Of a stretch of DNA of 64,000 nucleotides, positions 35,777 through 46,556 are shown piece by piece. Position numbers and translations under genes: made by a program. The notes beneath the pieces are model-generated. The model saw nothing but the letters and a program-made list of their open reading frames with translations, was not told where the DNA came from and ran no database searches. The stretch's first letter is position 1. Each line of letters starts with the position of its first letter. The stretch spans positions 1,488,001-1,552,000 of the forward strand of contig JAGTWJ010000019.1 in NCBI GenBank assembly GCA_020064725.1, written 5' to 3'. Source of the stretch: Drechslerella dactyloides (lineage: Eukaryota; Ascomycota; Orbiliomycetes; Orbiliales; Orbiliaceae).

Positions 35777-38000
35777 TGTCTAGTGAATATCGATACGTAA
35801 GGTACCCGTCCGCTCGCTCGCTCGCCGAATCGACAGCTAGCTAGCTAGCTTGCTTGTTCCTGCTGCGATCGATACCACGCTAGATTGTAATCACATTGGA
35901 TCAATGATCCCAGTGCGGTGTACGTGACGATGCAGCCTTCGAATTCAGCCTGTCTGGCCGGCTGGCAGTCTCGGTGCGTCCGTGTGAGTGCTGCAGGTGT
36001 GCATGCATGCCGTACCTCATTCGATCGATCGAACGATTTGAGGCGAACGTGCATGCATTGTAGGGGAAAACGTTAACGAACGGTACGTAGCGTAGCCCTG
36101 TCGGGATTTTCGAGTGCGTTTGTTTGCAACGTTTGTGGGAAGTATGTATAGTAATATGCATGTGTATGTATAATATATATCATGCAATGCAGCAGCTCAC
36201 GAGGCGAGGGTAGTAGCGAATATGCAGCCCAGCGTGTGTACACTAGACTTTGAGCGTCGGTTGATATTCAAGTATTTGAATTTACTATTATAAGATGCGC
36301 TGGACGTCCGGTGGAGGGCGGCGGTATGTATAGGGTGATGCTGGGTTTTGCATTTATCGAATCCTCCTGCGCTGTAACGGTGCGATGTCGACGTGCGCAT
36401 ACGTGGTAACAATAGCATTCATGCACGTTGTTTGAAGCCAACTAGCCAGCTACGGATAGGAGCTATAGCAGATACGAGGGAGTCAAAGGTGAAAAAAGCC
36501 GGGGTTGCCGAGTGAACCGCGAAGAGCGTTGCATGCAGTGCGCGGTGTGTGTGGGTGGTGACGCTCCCTACGCCGCGATCGATGCATACGGCTGGTGTGG
36601 ATTCCACATGATGGCCTCAGATGGAAATACTTCATGACCTCCCTGTTCGCGAACGAACGAACCAAGTGGAAACCGGATGGAACAGAAGCAGGATTTCTTA
36701 CCACTTTTGTCGTAGCAGGGCTGTGCTAGCTAGTCTTTAGTTTCCTCCTCGAGTAAGTCGGTACGGACCCATTCAGAACTCGCTGGGTTAGTAAGGACTC
36801 ATTCTCGTAAGTAAGCAAGCAGCGTCGCGCAGCGTTCTCGCTGGAGGGTAAGCAGCTCGCAGGCTTTGCTCCCTTGTGCACTTGTGGAGTCGGAGGCCGG
36901 CGGGCTCCCCCTGTCCTTGCTGGCCATCGCTATCCCCAGCCAGGTGTCTGACGAAATTAAAAATCCTCCGACTCAATAACAGGGAGGGAGGGGAGCACGT
37001 CCACCGTCATCTAGCTGCCTCGTCTACGGACATACAATGCGCATCTTGGTAGACGAAGCCATGGGATTCGGTTTAGTATTAGTCAGGCCAGCTGCTGTTT
37101 CTGCACGCCGGCCGAGGAATATTCGAAGCAAGGGGAAGCGGACGGCCGGCCGTACATACGTACGTACCTAGGCTAGCTGGGGGGTGGTGGGGAACGACAG
37201 ACGCACGCGCACACCGAACAACCCTGTCCCATGCTGCATGGATGCAACCCTCAGCAATCGCTAGCAAGACCTCAGCCTGCTCGTTGCTTTCTGTTAGATG
37301 GATGGATGGATGGCAGGATGACAGCAGTGACGGAGGGCCGACTGACACTGTGGCCGACTGACTGGCGGCCGCTGTGCCGGGTTCACGATGGAGCCCCGTA
37401 TTCGCTTCCGCAGATGCTGCCAGCGACGCTAATGCTGAAGCTCTGGTGCTATATTTCTGTGGTTTTATTCCGACGCGGCGGTGGGGATCTCGATGGATAT
37501 ATTACAGGATGTGTTGTCGGCGCGTTGCATTTTGCGCCCCGCCGAACAAACGAAACCGCGGCCGAATACGACGAGGAGATTTGATTGTTCTCGCAGAGTC
37601 AGCGAGGCTTCAACAGGACCTTCCTTGCACTTGCAGCGCCCGCGCCGCTTGATAGGCCCGCGCAGACAGGGTGCGCAGCCGTGCATATGCAGCACGGAAT
37701 ACACCGTCCGCTGGAACTCTCGCTGATTTGCCAGTTGCCTCACGACTGCCTGTCTGCCCGCCCGCTCGTGCATGATGTTCACGTCTATCGCTGCAGAGAG
37801 GGAGGGAAGGAAGGAAGGGAAGGGAGGCAGCGCGGGCGTAGGTACGATCGTTTCGTTTGCGAGCATTACGTTTCTCTCTGCACTTAGCCGTCGTCGACTG
37901 GCTTTCGACACGCTAGCTTCGAGCTAGCTGCTAGCTCATGTTGCGCTGCTCGTTTCGCGACGACAAACGATGCGCTAGACCGACGTCCGCTGAGGCTAGT

Positions 38001-38021
38001 GCGAGCGAGCGAGCGAGCGAG
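38001..38021. repeat. GCGA microsatellite
   Basis: Five tandem GCGA units followed directly by GGTACGTAC. A similar GCGA tandem occurs at about 40540-40556. Confidence 0.85.
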
Positions 38022-40868
38022 GTACGTACAGTGTACGGCTGGCGGAATGCATGGCCGGATCTCATGATGCGAAATCGAATCGCAGCTGAAATAAAACATC
38101 GCAGACGATCGCGGGCATGGCAAGGGGTGTTTCAACGATGGATATCGCATTCACGGGCGGCCGACGACGATTACTACTCGATACGGCCAACCGCTCGACA
38201 TGCCTGCGTCGGAGCGCTCGCTCCCTCGCTCGTGTGCATGCACGAACTGGGGTGCTCGCAAGGTAGGTCGGGAGGTAGACTGGCAGCTAGCTAGGCTTCT
38301 GTTAGCTCCCGTGATGATATTTCTGGGACCGAAATTCAAGTTTTCCTCGGCCGGGCTGCTTCGGAGCGAGCGCGAGCAGATCGCGCGATTCGATTCAAGC
38401 GGGGATCTGGCTTGCAAAGGTCGCGAGGTCCAGGCCGGGGTGTGATCAGAAACTGCGGATCCGAGAAACATTAGTCGGAGGTATAGTATAGGAGACCGTC
38501 GACACATGCTCGAACGGTTGATATCATTCGATCGAATCGACGGGATCGAAGGCTTGAACGTACGCTCCAGGAGTGGGAACGTCGGTCTGCATGCAACGTT
38601 ATGAGTCAGGAGTGTCATGCGGGTTTGAAAGTTTCTTTGATACCCAGCGAGCGCGAAGAATCGAATCAAAGCTCGACGTCGAACCGCTCGATCGGGCCGA
38701 TTCGTCGACGGGGTGCGGAGTGGATCCATGGAGCTTCTGTTGCCCTCGATTAAGCTTCATTCGAGCATCCACAAATGGAGAACTACTTCGAAGTTTCCCA
38801 ATATGATAGCTAATACTTTGTAATTTCATTCGCGACGTGGTTATACCGGCCAGCGCACACCGTGGAGACCTCGAGCTCGGAGCTCCAAAATAGTATATAG
38901 TATCTAGGTATTTTATTCTAAAAGGATTAAATACGGGTCCCTTTGGAACATTTAGCGAAATACTATGACGAATACGACGAATATCCACTGCCAGCTGTTG
39001 CGTTATACTGCAAGCGACGAATCTGCGGGTTTCAACTACACTTCAATACGAGTTGGCTGGTGGAGTCGCATACGTACACCACCGTGGCTGGCTGGCTGTA
39101 CAGCTGTGTGGAGCAAACAAATGTAGACGAATATAAGTATATATTTGAACCACTAACGGTCCAATGCTTACGATAATAGTTACTTTTAGATAAGATAAAA
39201 CCAATAAAGGCTAGTTGCGCAGACGCAATAGCTAATCCCAATACTTATAATAGCAATAGCGGTGAGGATCCGAAAATGGTCAGCGTGACGAGACCGCGAG
39301 ACGTGCGTCCGCAGACTGACAGACGTCTTTTATTACTTTTTTGGGAGCCCAGAGACATGACACGGCAAGTGTCTCGTCTTGCTTTGCTTTGTTGGGACCG
39401 GTCCCGTCGTATCCTTCGGGCTGCCTTGAGCCTTCTCGAGCTCGCGGACCTGGGAGAACCCATACGACCGCAAAGACACAATGCTGTTGCGCATCTGTTA
39501 TCGATAGTGAAGAGGGTGTTCTAGTTGTCTAAGGCCTGGAGATTTCATGCACGAGGAATAAGGAAACATGCCTGCCTGCTGTAAGTGCATGGGTCGTCCG
39601 ATCTTTTGTGTTCAGTCTTGCGTCCGAGCGCCGTCGATAGAAGAACAAAACCCCAAAAAACAAGTAAAGTTGGGCCGATGACACCGAGAACAGGTTCAAG
39701 ACAGGGAGATGGCTCGAATCTCGAATCACATCGACTGCTCGTACGTACGTACGAAGAGGAGGCGCCATCGACGGACACCCTCCCCTTCTGTCGTAATATT
39801 CGCAGTAGAGGTTACATGCGGCGGTGGAGACAGGACGGCCAGATAGAAGACAGAAGTACGCGAATGTTCGAAATCGGGGCCACCCCATGCACGTCCGTTC
39901 TGTTTCCATGCATGCGAGCAAGGCTGGGATACGGACGGACGACCAGGCAGACAGGCCATCTCATTCGCTCGATGGGGAGGGAATGTCTCTGATGCAGAAG
40001 GTACCTGTCCGGTACCTCGCAGGTACTTGTGGCAAGCTTGCAAAAACCGCCCCGGGGATACAGACCTCGGCCAATATAACAGCTTGCTAGCTGCAGACAG
40101 ACGTGCATGTACGCATGCATGCGCGAATCGCTAAAACGTCTGGGTGATATTGCAATTATATCGCTGCTATAGCTTCTTAGTTACTCTGCAGGTATTATGC
40201 ATTCGATGGGTGTTTCTTGGTTTGTCGTTTGTTTCCATGTATGCATATGCCTCGGATGGGGTCTCCAGCCAGCCAGCTGAATGTGACCGACCGCCGCCTC
40301 CGCTGCATGCAGACGCACAAGCTCGCTCGATCGAGATAAGTTGGCTAAGCTCTGCTTCTCCCCATCTGTCTCCCGTGCAGCTGCACGACTGAAAACGTGC
40401 AAGCCCGGCCACACCGCGGGAGGTACTACGTACGCAAGAATGTACAACTCGGGCATCAATCTCCAGCACGATCGTCGTGGAGATTTTGTACCGTACAACT
40501 TGCGGGCGCCCGCGCTAAACTTTCCCTGCTACGTTGGTAGCGAGCGAGCGAGCGAGAGCGCCGGCCGAAGCGGACGGAGCTCGAGTGGCTTGCACTTGCA
40601 GGGAGCGTAATCTTCCTTCCCATCGTCAACGTGCAGCGCTGGAATGCAAATTAATGTGATATCAAATAGCACTAACCAAAGAAGACCCGTCGTCCGTCCC
40701 GTTTTGTCATGTATCTTTCTTTATCGAGTCTCCAGCTTACGCAATCTTCGCGAATCAATTACCGACCGCGGTATATTTATAACAATACGTGCCGTAGCGT
40801 TCTTCCCCCGCGCGCGACGACCGGCCGGCGCCGCCTGGGCCAAAACCGCATTCACAGGATAACTAATT

Positions 40869-40909
40869 ACTGTGGGTAAGTGAGTATTTTTTACTGGACT
40901 TCCCACAGT
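40869..40909. repeat. Inverted repeat / hairpin with T-rich loop
   Basis: ACTGTGGG at 40869-40876 pairs perfectly with CCCACAGT at 40902-40909. The inner arms (TAAGTGAGTA versus TACTGGACTT) continue pairing imperfectly around a T-rich loop. A second imperfect stem (AGTGGT...ACCACT) lies about 80-120 bp downstream. Confidence 0.5.
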
Positions 40910-42909
40910 TGAAATTAGCGGGCGGGCATTACGTGAGAACTAGTCGTCGGCCCATAAGAAACTGGGTCTCGCAGGATCCGTATAGTGGTTCCTAAACTTC
41001 CCGAAGCAGGCGGGGAGAAACACCACTACCACTAGGGCGTAATACCTGTCCATTTAGTGAGGTCTCATCTCAAGATTCGGGATTGAAATGGTACCTGTGC
41101 TAAATCAGTGGTTATAGTTAGACAGCAGGAGCTAGTTGCTAGTGTTTACTGTATTCATCAAATCATGTGGAAGCTAAGTTTTCTTGTATACTGCATGCTA
41201 GAGGGCAGTTGACGAGAAACGAGGTGAGCCGGCGGGCTGGGGTCACTAATCATCATCACGGCAGCATCATGAATTTGGATTTTTCGCGAATGCCCGCGCG
41301 TACGAGAAAGCAAGTACTTTCCCTCGCCCATTTCCTCGGAGGACGAAGAGGGGGGAGGAGGTGTGGATGCATGTACAGGAGCCGTGGATCGTATCATTGC
41401 GCAAGAATGCCACCAAGGCGTGCTGACTAGTCCTATTCCGTGGCATGAAGCGAGGCGGCGACATGGCGACCGACGCAAGTTGGGCGCTTCAAGACAGTTG
41501 GTTTTTCTCATCTCCTGACGAGGAATTGACCCCAGGGAGGAAATCTCCCATCCACTTTCGTCTACACATCCGCTAGTACGACTTATATCAAAAATGGGCG
41601 AATGAATGGATGAATGAATGGATGAATGGACGGTTGTTTCTTTGTTCCAAAGGTTGTCCAACCGTATGCAGAACAAGGCATCGAATTGATGCACTGCAGC
41701 ATCGTCATTCCTCGAATGCAGCTTGTATGCATGGATCGCAAAGTAGTGCTGCTGCCATGCTGATCAGCAAGTTTGGCGAGCCAAAGAAAAGTTCAGACGA
41801 AAGCTGCAGTCGACAGGCCCGGGGCGCCGCAGCCTGCATGCGTGATTATCGATAAGACGCCAAAAGGCGGGGTCAGCTGCATCCTTCCTCTTTCGAACGT
41901 TTGGCCGAACACAGCCGAACATCCATCCATCCAGCCAGCCAGATGTCGTGCATGACACGACCGCATGGAGCTTTCGATCGCGCGATGGTGTCGAATTTAT
42001 CGAGCGAGCTCTTGGGAAATACCGTAAGCATCGTCGGATTCGATTATTAATTTTTCGCATTTTCGGAGACCAGCCATGAATCATGCCTGTCGTTCGTACC
42101 GGTTGCCAATGTCGCCGTGGATTAAATTATCTCCCAAAAAACCTGCTTTCGTCGACTGTAATCGCGGGAAGAGGCACCTGAGCGATCGTGGACAGGCAGG
42201 CATGCAGGCAGGTGGACGAACGAACACACGGTCCCGCATGTGATGCGGACTTCTGCGCCGGGCTGACAGGTGTGTGTCACCGCCCATGTCCGTGTGAGGC
42301 TCAAACCCAGGTCTGGCCTGTCTGCGTCAGGAACTGCTGCGGTCAGGAACGCGACGGTGAGAACGTTCGCGGAAGACGGCGAGATCTCGATGGTTGGGTC
42401 ACCGGTGCAGCCCAGCCTGAGGTTCCGCCTTGGGAGTGGATAGCCGGCCATGGAGATGGAAGCGACAGCCGTGCCGTGGAGACTGGATGAATCATCATGC
42501 CTCAGCCTGATGGTGGTGTTTCGTTTCGTAGGATTCTGCGCCCGCCCCAGGCATTGTGGCAGGCGTGTTGGAGGCGCGTTGAGTCACAGTGCAGCCACAA
42601 CCCGGACAAACCTTCCATCTTGGGACGGTCTGCGGCATCTCGACGACATTTGCATTGGGCTCGAGCCTCGACCGTTGTAAATTTTCGTGTCCTAGCAAGT
42701 CAATCGGGCGATTGCATTGACGTCTGCTCGGCTTCTAGCTCTCCTGACATCTCCGTTGAGGCTGTTGCAATTGCATCTCATCTGTCCGCCCGAGGCACCG
42801 CCTAGCCGCAGAGGACAAGCCTGGTGAGAGAGCTTACATGCAGGTTGCCTGCGCCTATCACCGCTTATCCGGTTGGAGTCATACAAGTGCGAGTTAACTT
42901 CGAGGTGCA

Positions 42910-42917
42910 TATAAAAA
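42910..42917 (+). promoter_or_regulatory. TATA-like box of TRL1
   Basis: TATAAAAA stands 44 bp upstream of the first TRL1 ATG (42954) and 341 bp upstream of the second candidate ATG (43251). The close spacing to 42954 makes transcript start position relevant to which start is used. Confidence 0.4.
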
Positions 42918-42953
42918 TCCCCTCCAATCGGCCCCGTCGCCACCTTTTCTATT

Positions 42954-45749
42954 ATGCTTCTTCATCCCTCACGGCACCTGTCTCGATCGCTAGCACTTCG
43001 GTCGACGCGCTCCATATCCTCCCGTAGCATCAGATTGCAGGTTTACCAACGCCACCGTTCGCATCTCGCACTACCACATCCGCGAACGGCATCGCCAACT
43101 TCAATCACCACACTTCACAGCGGACATTGCAATTGTCCAGCTTTACACAATCAATACCAAACATCGCTCCTGCACACCTACCCGCCATCCCATCTCCATT
43201 GGCGGAGCGTACCAGAAAACCCACCACCAATCGACGTTGAAAACGCCGAGATGACCGTCCGCGAACGCTACAACGCCCCCTTCGAGGAGCAGGACCAGAA
43301 CGAGGTCAACGAGCTCATGTCGAACATGCAAGCCGGCGTCGGCAAGGGCAAGAGCCGAAAGGGCAACTTCTCCTGCCGCAAGTCCGACTACAAAGTCGAC
43401 AACTCGAATCTAGTCGTCACCAGCTGGAAGTTCCAGGACTGGGACTACAAGCAGAAGCAGCTGCCCACAAACGCCAGAGGCCTGTTCACATACAGACACC
43501 CGAACGGCAACCACGAGATCGTCATCAGAGGCTACGACAAGTTCTTCAACACGGGCGAGGTCCCGCGGACGAGATGGGAGTGGATCAAAGCACACACGCA
43601 GGGTCCCTACGACGTCACGATGAAGGAGAACGGATGCATCATCTTCATATCTGGCCTGCCGGATGGCACATTGCTCGTGTGCAGCAAGCATTCAACGGGC
43701 AGCAGGGGCGACCCTGAAAAGTCACACTCAATGGTCGGCGACAAGTGGATCAATCGACAGCTCGAGAGAATCGGCAAGACCCGCGAGGATTTCGCCAAGT
43801 TTCTGCGGAACGCGAACGTGACGGCCGTCGCGGAGCTGTGCGACGACTCGTTCGAAGAGCATATCCTCGAGTACACCGGCGAGATGGCCGGGCTGTACCT
43901 CCACGGTGTCAATCTGAACCTGCCGGTATTTGCAACATGGCCCAGCGCGCAGGTCCGCGCGTTCGCCGACGACTGGGGGTTCAAGAATATCGAAACGATC
44001 GAGAAGGACAACGTTGACGAGCTCAAGACGTTCCTGGAAGGCGTCGCGGAGACCGGTGAATGGAACGGGCGTGCAGTTGAAGGTTTCGTCATCCGCTGCA
44101 AAGCCAGATTCGGAGCGGACGACCGCAACTGGCACGACTGGTTCTTCAAATACAAGTTCGAGGAACCCTACCTGATGTACCGCGGTTGGAGAGAAGTTAC
44201 AAAACAAATCATAGCCGGACACGAGCCTCGATTCAAGAAACACGTCACCATAACAAACCAATATATCGTCTACGCGCGGGAGCAGCTGAGACAGAACCCC
44301 GGCATCGGAAAGGCCTTCATGATGAACCACGGCATCATCGCGATGAGAGACGGATTCCTCGCATCGAAGGGTCTCTCGGGCCACGATATCATCAAACGCG
44401 AGGAGGAAGCCGGCGAGACGAAGGCGCGGTCCATTGTTCTAGTCCCCATTGCGACGCTGGGATGCGGCAAGACAACCGTCGCACTGGGACTCGTCAAGCT
44501 GTTCGACTGCGGGCATGTTCAGAACGACAATATCACAGTGAAGAAGGGCAAGCCGGCAGCCTTCGCCCGGAACATCGCAGTTGAGCTGAACAACCACCCC
44601 ATCGTCATCGCGGACCGAAACAACCACCAGAAGCGCGAGCGCGAGCAGCTGATCCAGGACGTATCAGCTATCAACCGCGACGCGAAATTCGTCGCCCTCC
44701 ACTACGTCCACCACCACCCGGGCGATGAAGGCCTCTACTCCAAGATCCGCGAAGTCACACGGAAACGCATCTTCGACCGCGGTGACAACCACCAGACTAT
44801 CCATTCCGGCGTGGGCGACTCGAACACCATCATCGGAATCATGGAAGGGTTCCTATCGCGCTTCCAGCCGCTCGACGCCGACACGGAGCCGGACTGCCGC
44901 TTCGACAACGTAATCGACCTCGACCCGCTTGCCGATTCCCGTGAGAACCTCGAGACCGTCGTTGGACAGCTGCACGAGCTCTACCCGCACCTCCTCGGCG
45001 AGGACATGCCGTCCACCGGCGACCTCGACGAAGCGATCGAGTTTGCCTTATCAGAATACAAGCCGGACGTCAAGCACACCATCAACCGAGGTGGCAGTGG
45101 CAACGGCCCGCGAGTGGTAGAGGCAGCAGGTCCCAGCGACGCCGGATCCTCCAGACAGGGCAACAACAGGAACGCGCGAAACTCGCCCGCCCCAGGCAAG
45201 GGTAAAGAAAAGCAGCCGGCCGTCGAGTACTTTGCCGTCAACCTTCCCGCCGCAATGGTCACCGCCGCCATCGACCAAGCGTTCGGCAGCCAGCCCGCAG
45301 AGATAAGACAATTCCACACACAGCTCAAGTCCACCCGCCGCATCCAGCCCGCCTTCCACATCACCATGGCGCACCGCGCGAACGTCAAGCGGCAGCCGGA
45401 GCTGTGGGATCACTACAACAAGCTGCATCAGGCGCTGGCGCCGGGCGAGACGGCGATGGATAAGCTGCAGGTGAAGATGGAGAAGGTGGTGTGGGACGGC
45501 CGGGTTATGGCGATTGTGGCGTCGTTGGTGGATAGCAAGGGCCACGAGTGCGGGAATGAGGTTATGCATATTACCGTCGGCACGGCGGACGAGCGGATTA
45601 AGCCGAGGGAGTCGAATGAGTTGCTGATGCGGTGGCAGGAGCGGCAGGATGATCTTGCGGGGATGGGGATCAGAGAGCTGGCGCTAGGGAAGGATGGCGG
45701 CGGGGTTGTATTGTACGGTAATCTCGCCGCTGTTATGGCGAGGCGTTAG
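42954..45749 (+). CDS. TRL1: Fungal tRNA ligase (ligase-kinase-cyclic phosphodiesterase)
   Basis: One uninterrupted frame of 931 residues. The adenylyltransferase domain has its nucleotidyl-lysine motif KENG at 224-227. The polynucleotide kinase domain has a P-loop GCGKT at 503-507. The C-terminal cyclic phosphodiesterase of the 2H family has HIT motifs at 802-804 and 872-874. Together they open the 2',3'-cyclic phosphate, phosphorylate the 5' end and seal tRNA exons after intron removal. The yeast enzyme also joins HAC1 mRNA in the unfolded protein response. A Ser/Gly/Asn/Arg-rich linker separates kinase and phosphodiesterase. The first 99 residues lie before Met100 (43251), where homology-like sequence begins. 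They are rich in Arg, Ser, His and Leu with almost no acidic residues, resembling a mitochondrial presequence. The gene converges with COX19, 249 bp away. Confidence 0.94.
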   Translation: MLLHPSRHLSRSLALRSTRSISSRSIRLQVYQRHRSHLALPHPRTASPTSITTLHSGHCNCPALHNQYQTSLLHTYPPSHLHWRSVPENPPPIDVENAEMTVRERYNAPFEEQDQNEVNELMSNMQAGVGKGKSRKGNFSCRKSDYKVDNSNLVVTSWKFQDWDYKQKQLPTNARGLFTYRHPNGNHEIVIRGYDKFFNTGEVPRTRWEWIKAHTQGPYDVTMKENGCIIFISGLPDGTLLVCSKHSTGSRGDPEKSHSMVGDKWINRQLERIGKTREDFAKFLRNANVTAVAELCDDSFEEHILEYTGEMAGLYLHGVNLNLPVFATWPSAQVRAFADDWGFKNIETIEKDNVDELKTFLEGVAETGEWNGRAVEGFVIRCKARFGADDRNWHDWFFKYKFEEPYLMYRGWREVTKQIIAGHEPRFKKHVTITNQYIVYAREQLRQNPGIGKAFMMNHGIIAMRDGFLASKGLSGHDIIKREEEAGETKARSIVLVPIATLGCGKTTVALGLVKLFDCGHVQNDNITVKKGKPAAFARNIAVELNNHPIVIADRNNHQKREREQLIQDVSAINRDAKFVALHYVHHHPGDEGLYSKIREVTRKRIFDRGDNHQTIHSGVGDSNTIIGIMEGFLSRFQPLDADTEPDCRFDNVIDLDPLADSRENLETVVGQLHELYPHLLGEDMPSTGDLDEAIEFALSEYKPDVKHTINRGGSGNGPRVVEAAGPSDAGSSRQGNNRNARNSPAPGKGKEKQPAVEYFAVNLPAAMVTAAIDQAFGSQPAEIRQFHTQLKSTRRIQPAFHITMAHRANVKRQPELWDHYNKLHQALAPGETAMDKLQVKMEKVVWDGRVMAIVASLVDSKGHECGNEVMHITVGTADERIKPRESNELLMRWQERQDDLAGMGIRELALGKDGGGVVLYGNLAAVMARR

Positions 45750-45998
45750 TTGAGCGGCGGTGGAGATAGTATGGTTGTGCCTGTGGGCTGGATACTCCGC
45801 TACATGTTTATAGTTCTTAGAGGATACGTATGATAGCTCGAATGCTACGCGTATTATCGCCGCTTATAAAGTCATGTGCACGGTGAGAGTAGCAATCATC
45901 TAGTATATACTTTAGAGTCTGGATAGATTTGATATAGTACAATAGAATTACATGCATGATATATACAGAGTCCTTCTTATTGTTTTAGAGTAGTTGGG

Positions 45999-46556
45999 TC
46001 AGCTGGGCGTCGGAGGCTTCTTCGCAGATGTGTCCTTGCCGTTATCCTTCTCGTCGTGGAAACCGAGGTTCTTGAAGGAGTCTTTGGCCATGAGGTCGCT
46101 GTTGCAAATCCCCACGAGTCAGCATCACCCTCTATCCGTCGTTCCGGCAGCACACCGGGCTAGCCATATCAATCGTGAATTACGCGTGATTGGTTGCGGC
46201 CGGTATACCGGCAGGTGTATAGATGAAATTTTGGCTTACTGGTCCATCCGGCATTTGAGGTATGCTTTCGCGATCGTTCGGCATTCGGGATCGTTGTTGC
46301 CGCGGACCTTCTTGAGGCAGGCGAGGTAGTCTTTCATGACGGGCTGGCATTCGCCATCGTGGTCGAGGGGGAAGGATCCACGCTCCGGACTATTTTCATT
46401 CAATTCTATTAGTCACGTCAAATGCATACATTGGATGCGGGAAGGAGTGCTAATTGAGTGATTGCGTGGGTCATGGTAAGGCAGTTTTGGCGGGTGAGGG
46501 CGTGCTCACGGAGTGGGATTGAAGGTCAGCTGTCCGGGAGGACGGCCGAACGACAT
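45999..46556 (-). CDS. COX19: COX19, copper-dependent cytochrome c oxidase assembly factor
   Basis: Three short exons, 46556-46510, 46389-46240 and 46098-45999, give 98 residues, the normal COX19 size. The protein starts MSFGRPPGQLTFNPTPPERG and holds a CHCH fold with twin CX9C motifs: CQPVMKDYLAC and CRTIAKAYLKC. It then has the family tail LMAKDSFKNLGF and a Lys/Pro-rich end. COX19 lives in the mitochondrial intermembrane space and cytosol and works with Cox11 in copper delivery to cytochrome c oxidase. Each exon is too short to stand out as a reading frame, so the gene is easy to miss. The introns are 120 bp (46390-46509) and 141 bp (46099-46239), long for this window. Splicing at CA|GTAAGC...ACAG|C yields MDHDLMAK at the last junction. 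It converges with TRL1. Confidence 0.92.

Larger units (their letters stand above)
33402..42953. other. 9.5-kb gene desert between bHLH gene and TRL1
   Basis: The first 0.8 kb is T-rich and likely the bHLH 3' UTR. The rest shows many GCATGC, CTAG, GATC and GTAC tetramer runs plus simple repeats: CA at about 35756-35775, GATG at 37289-37313, GAGC at 38001-38021 and 40541-40556, and GAAT/GGAT at 41600-41629. An AT-rich patch lies at 38880-39260. The longest reading frame (minus, 38151-38729, 192 codons) has no domain and an arginine/serine-rich shadow-like composition. No gene, tRNA or intact transposon is supported. Confidence 0.55.

Noticed and set aside
38151..38729. 192-codon minus-strand reading frame
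   Set aside because: Arg/Ser-rich composition without domains, in a region of palindromic repeats and overlapping frames on the other strand; no splice context.
41600..41630. GAATGAATGGATG tandem as a possible coding repeat
   Set aside because: Only about 30 bp, imperfect, in noncoding DNA; an ordinary microsatellite.
43728..44384. 218-codon minus-strand frame under TRL1
   Set aside because: Antisense shadow of the GC-rich tRNA ligase coding sequence.
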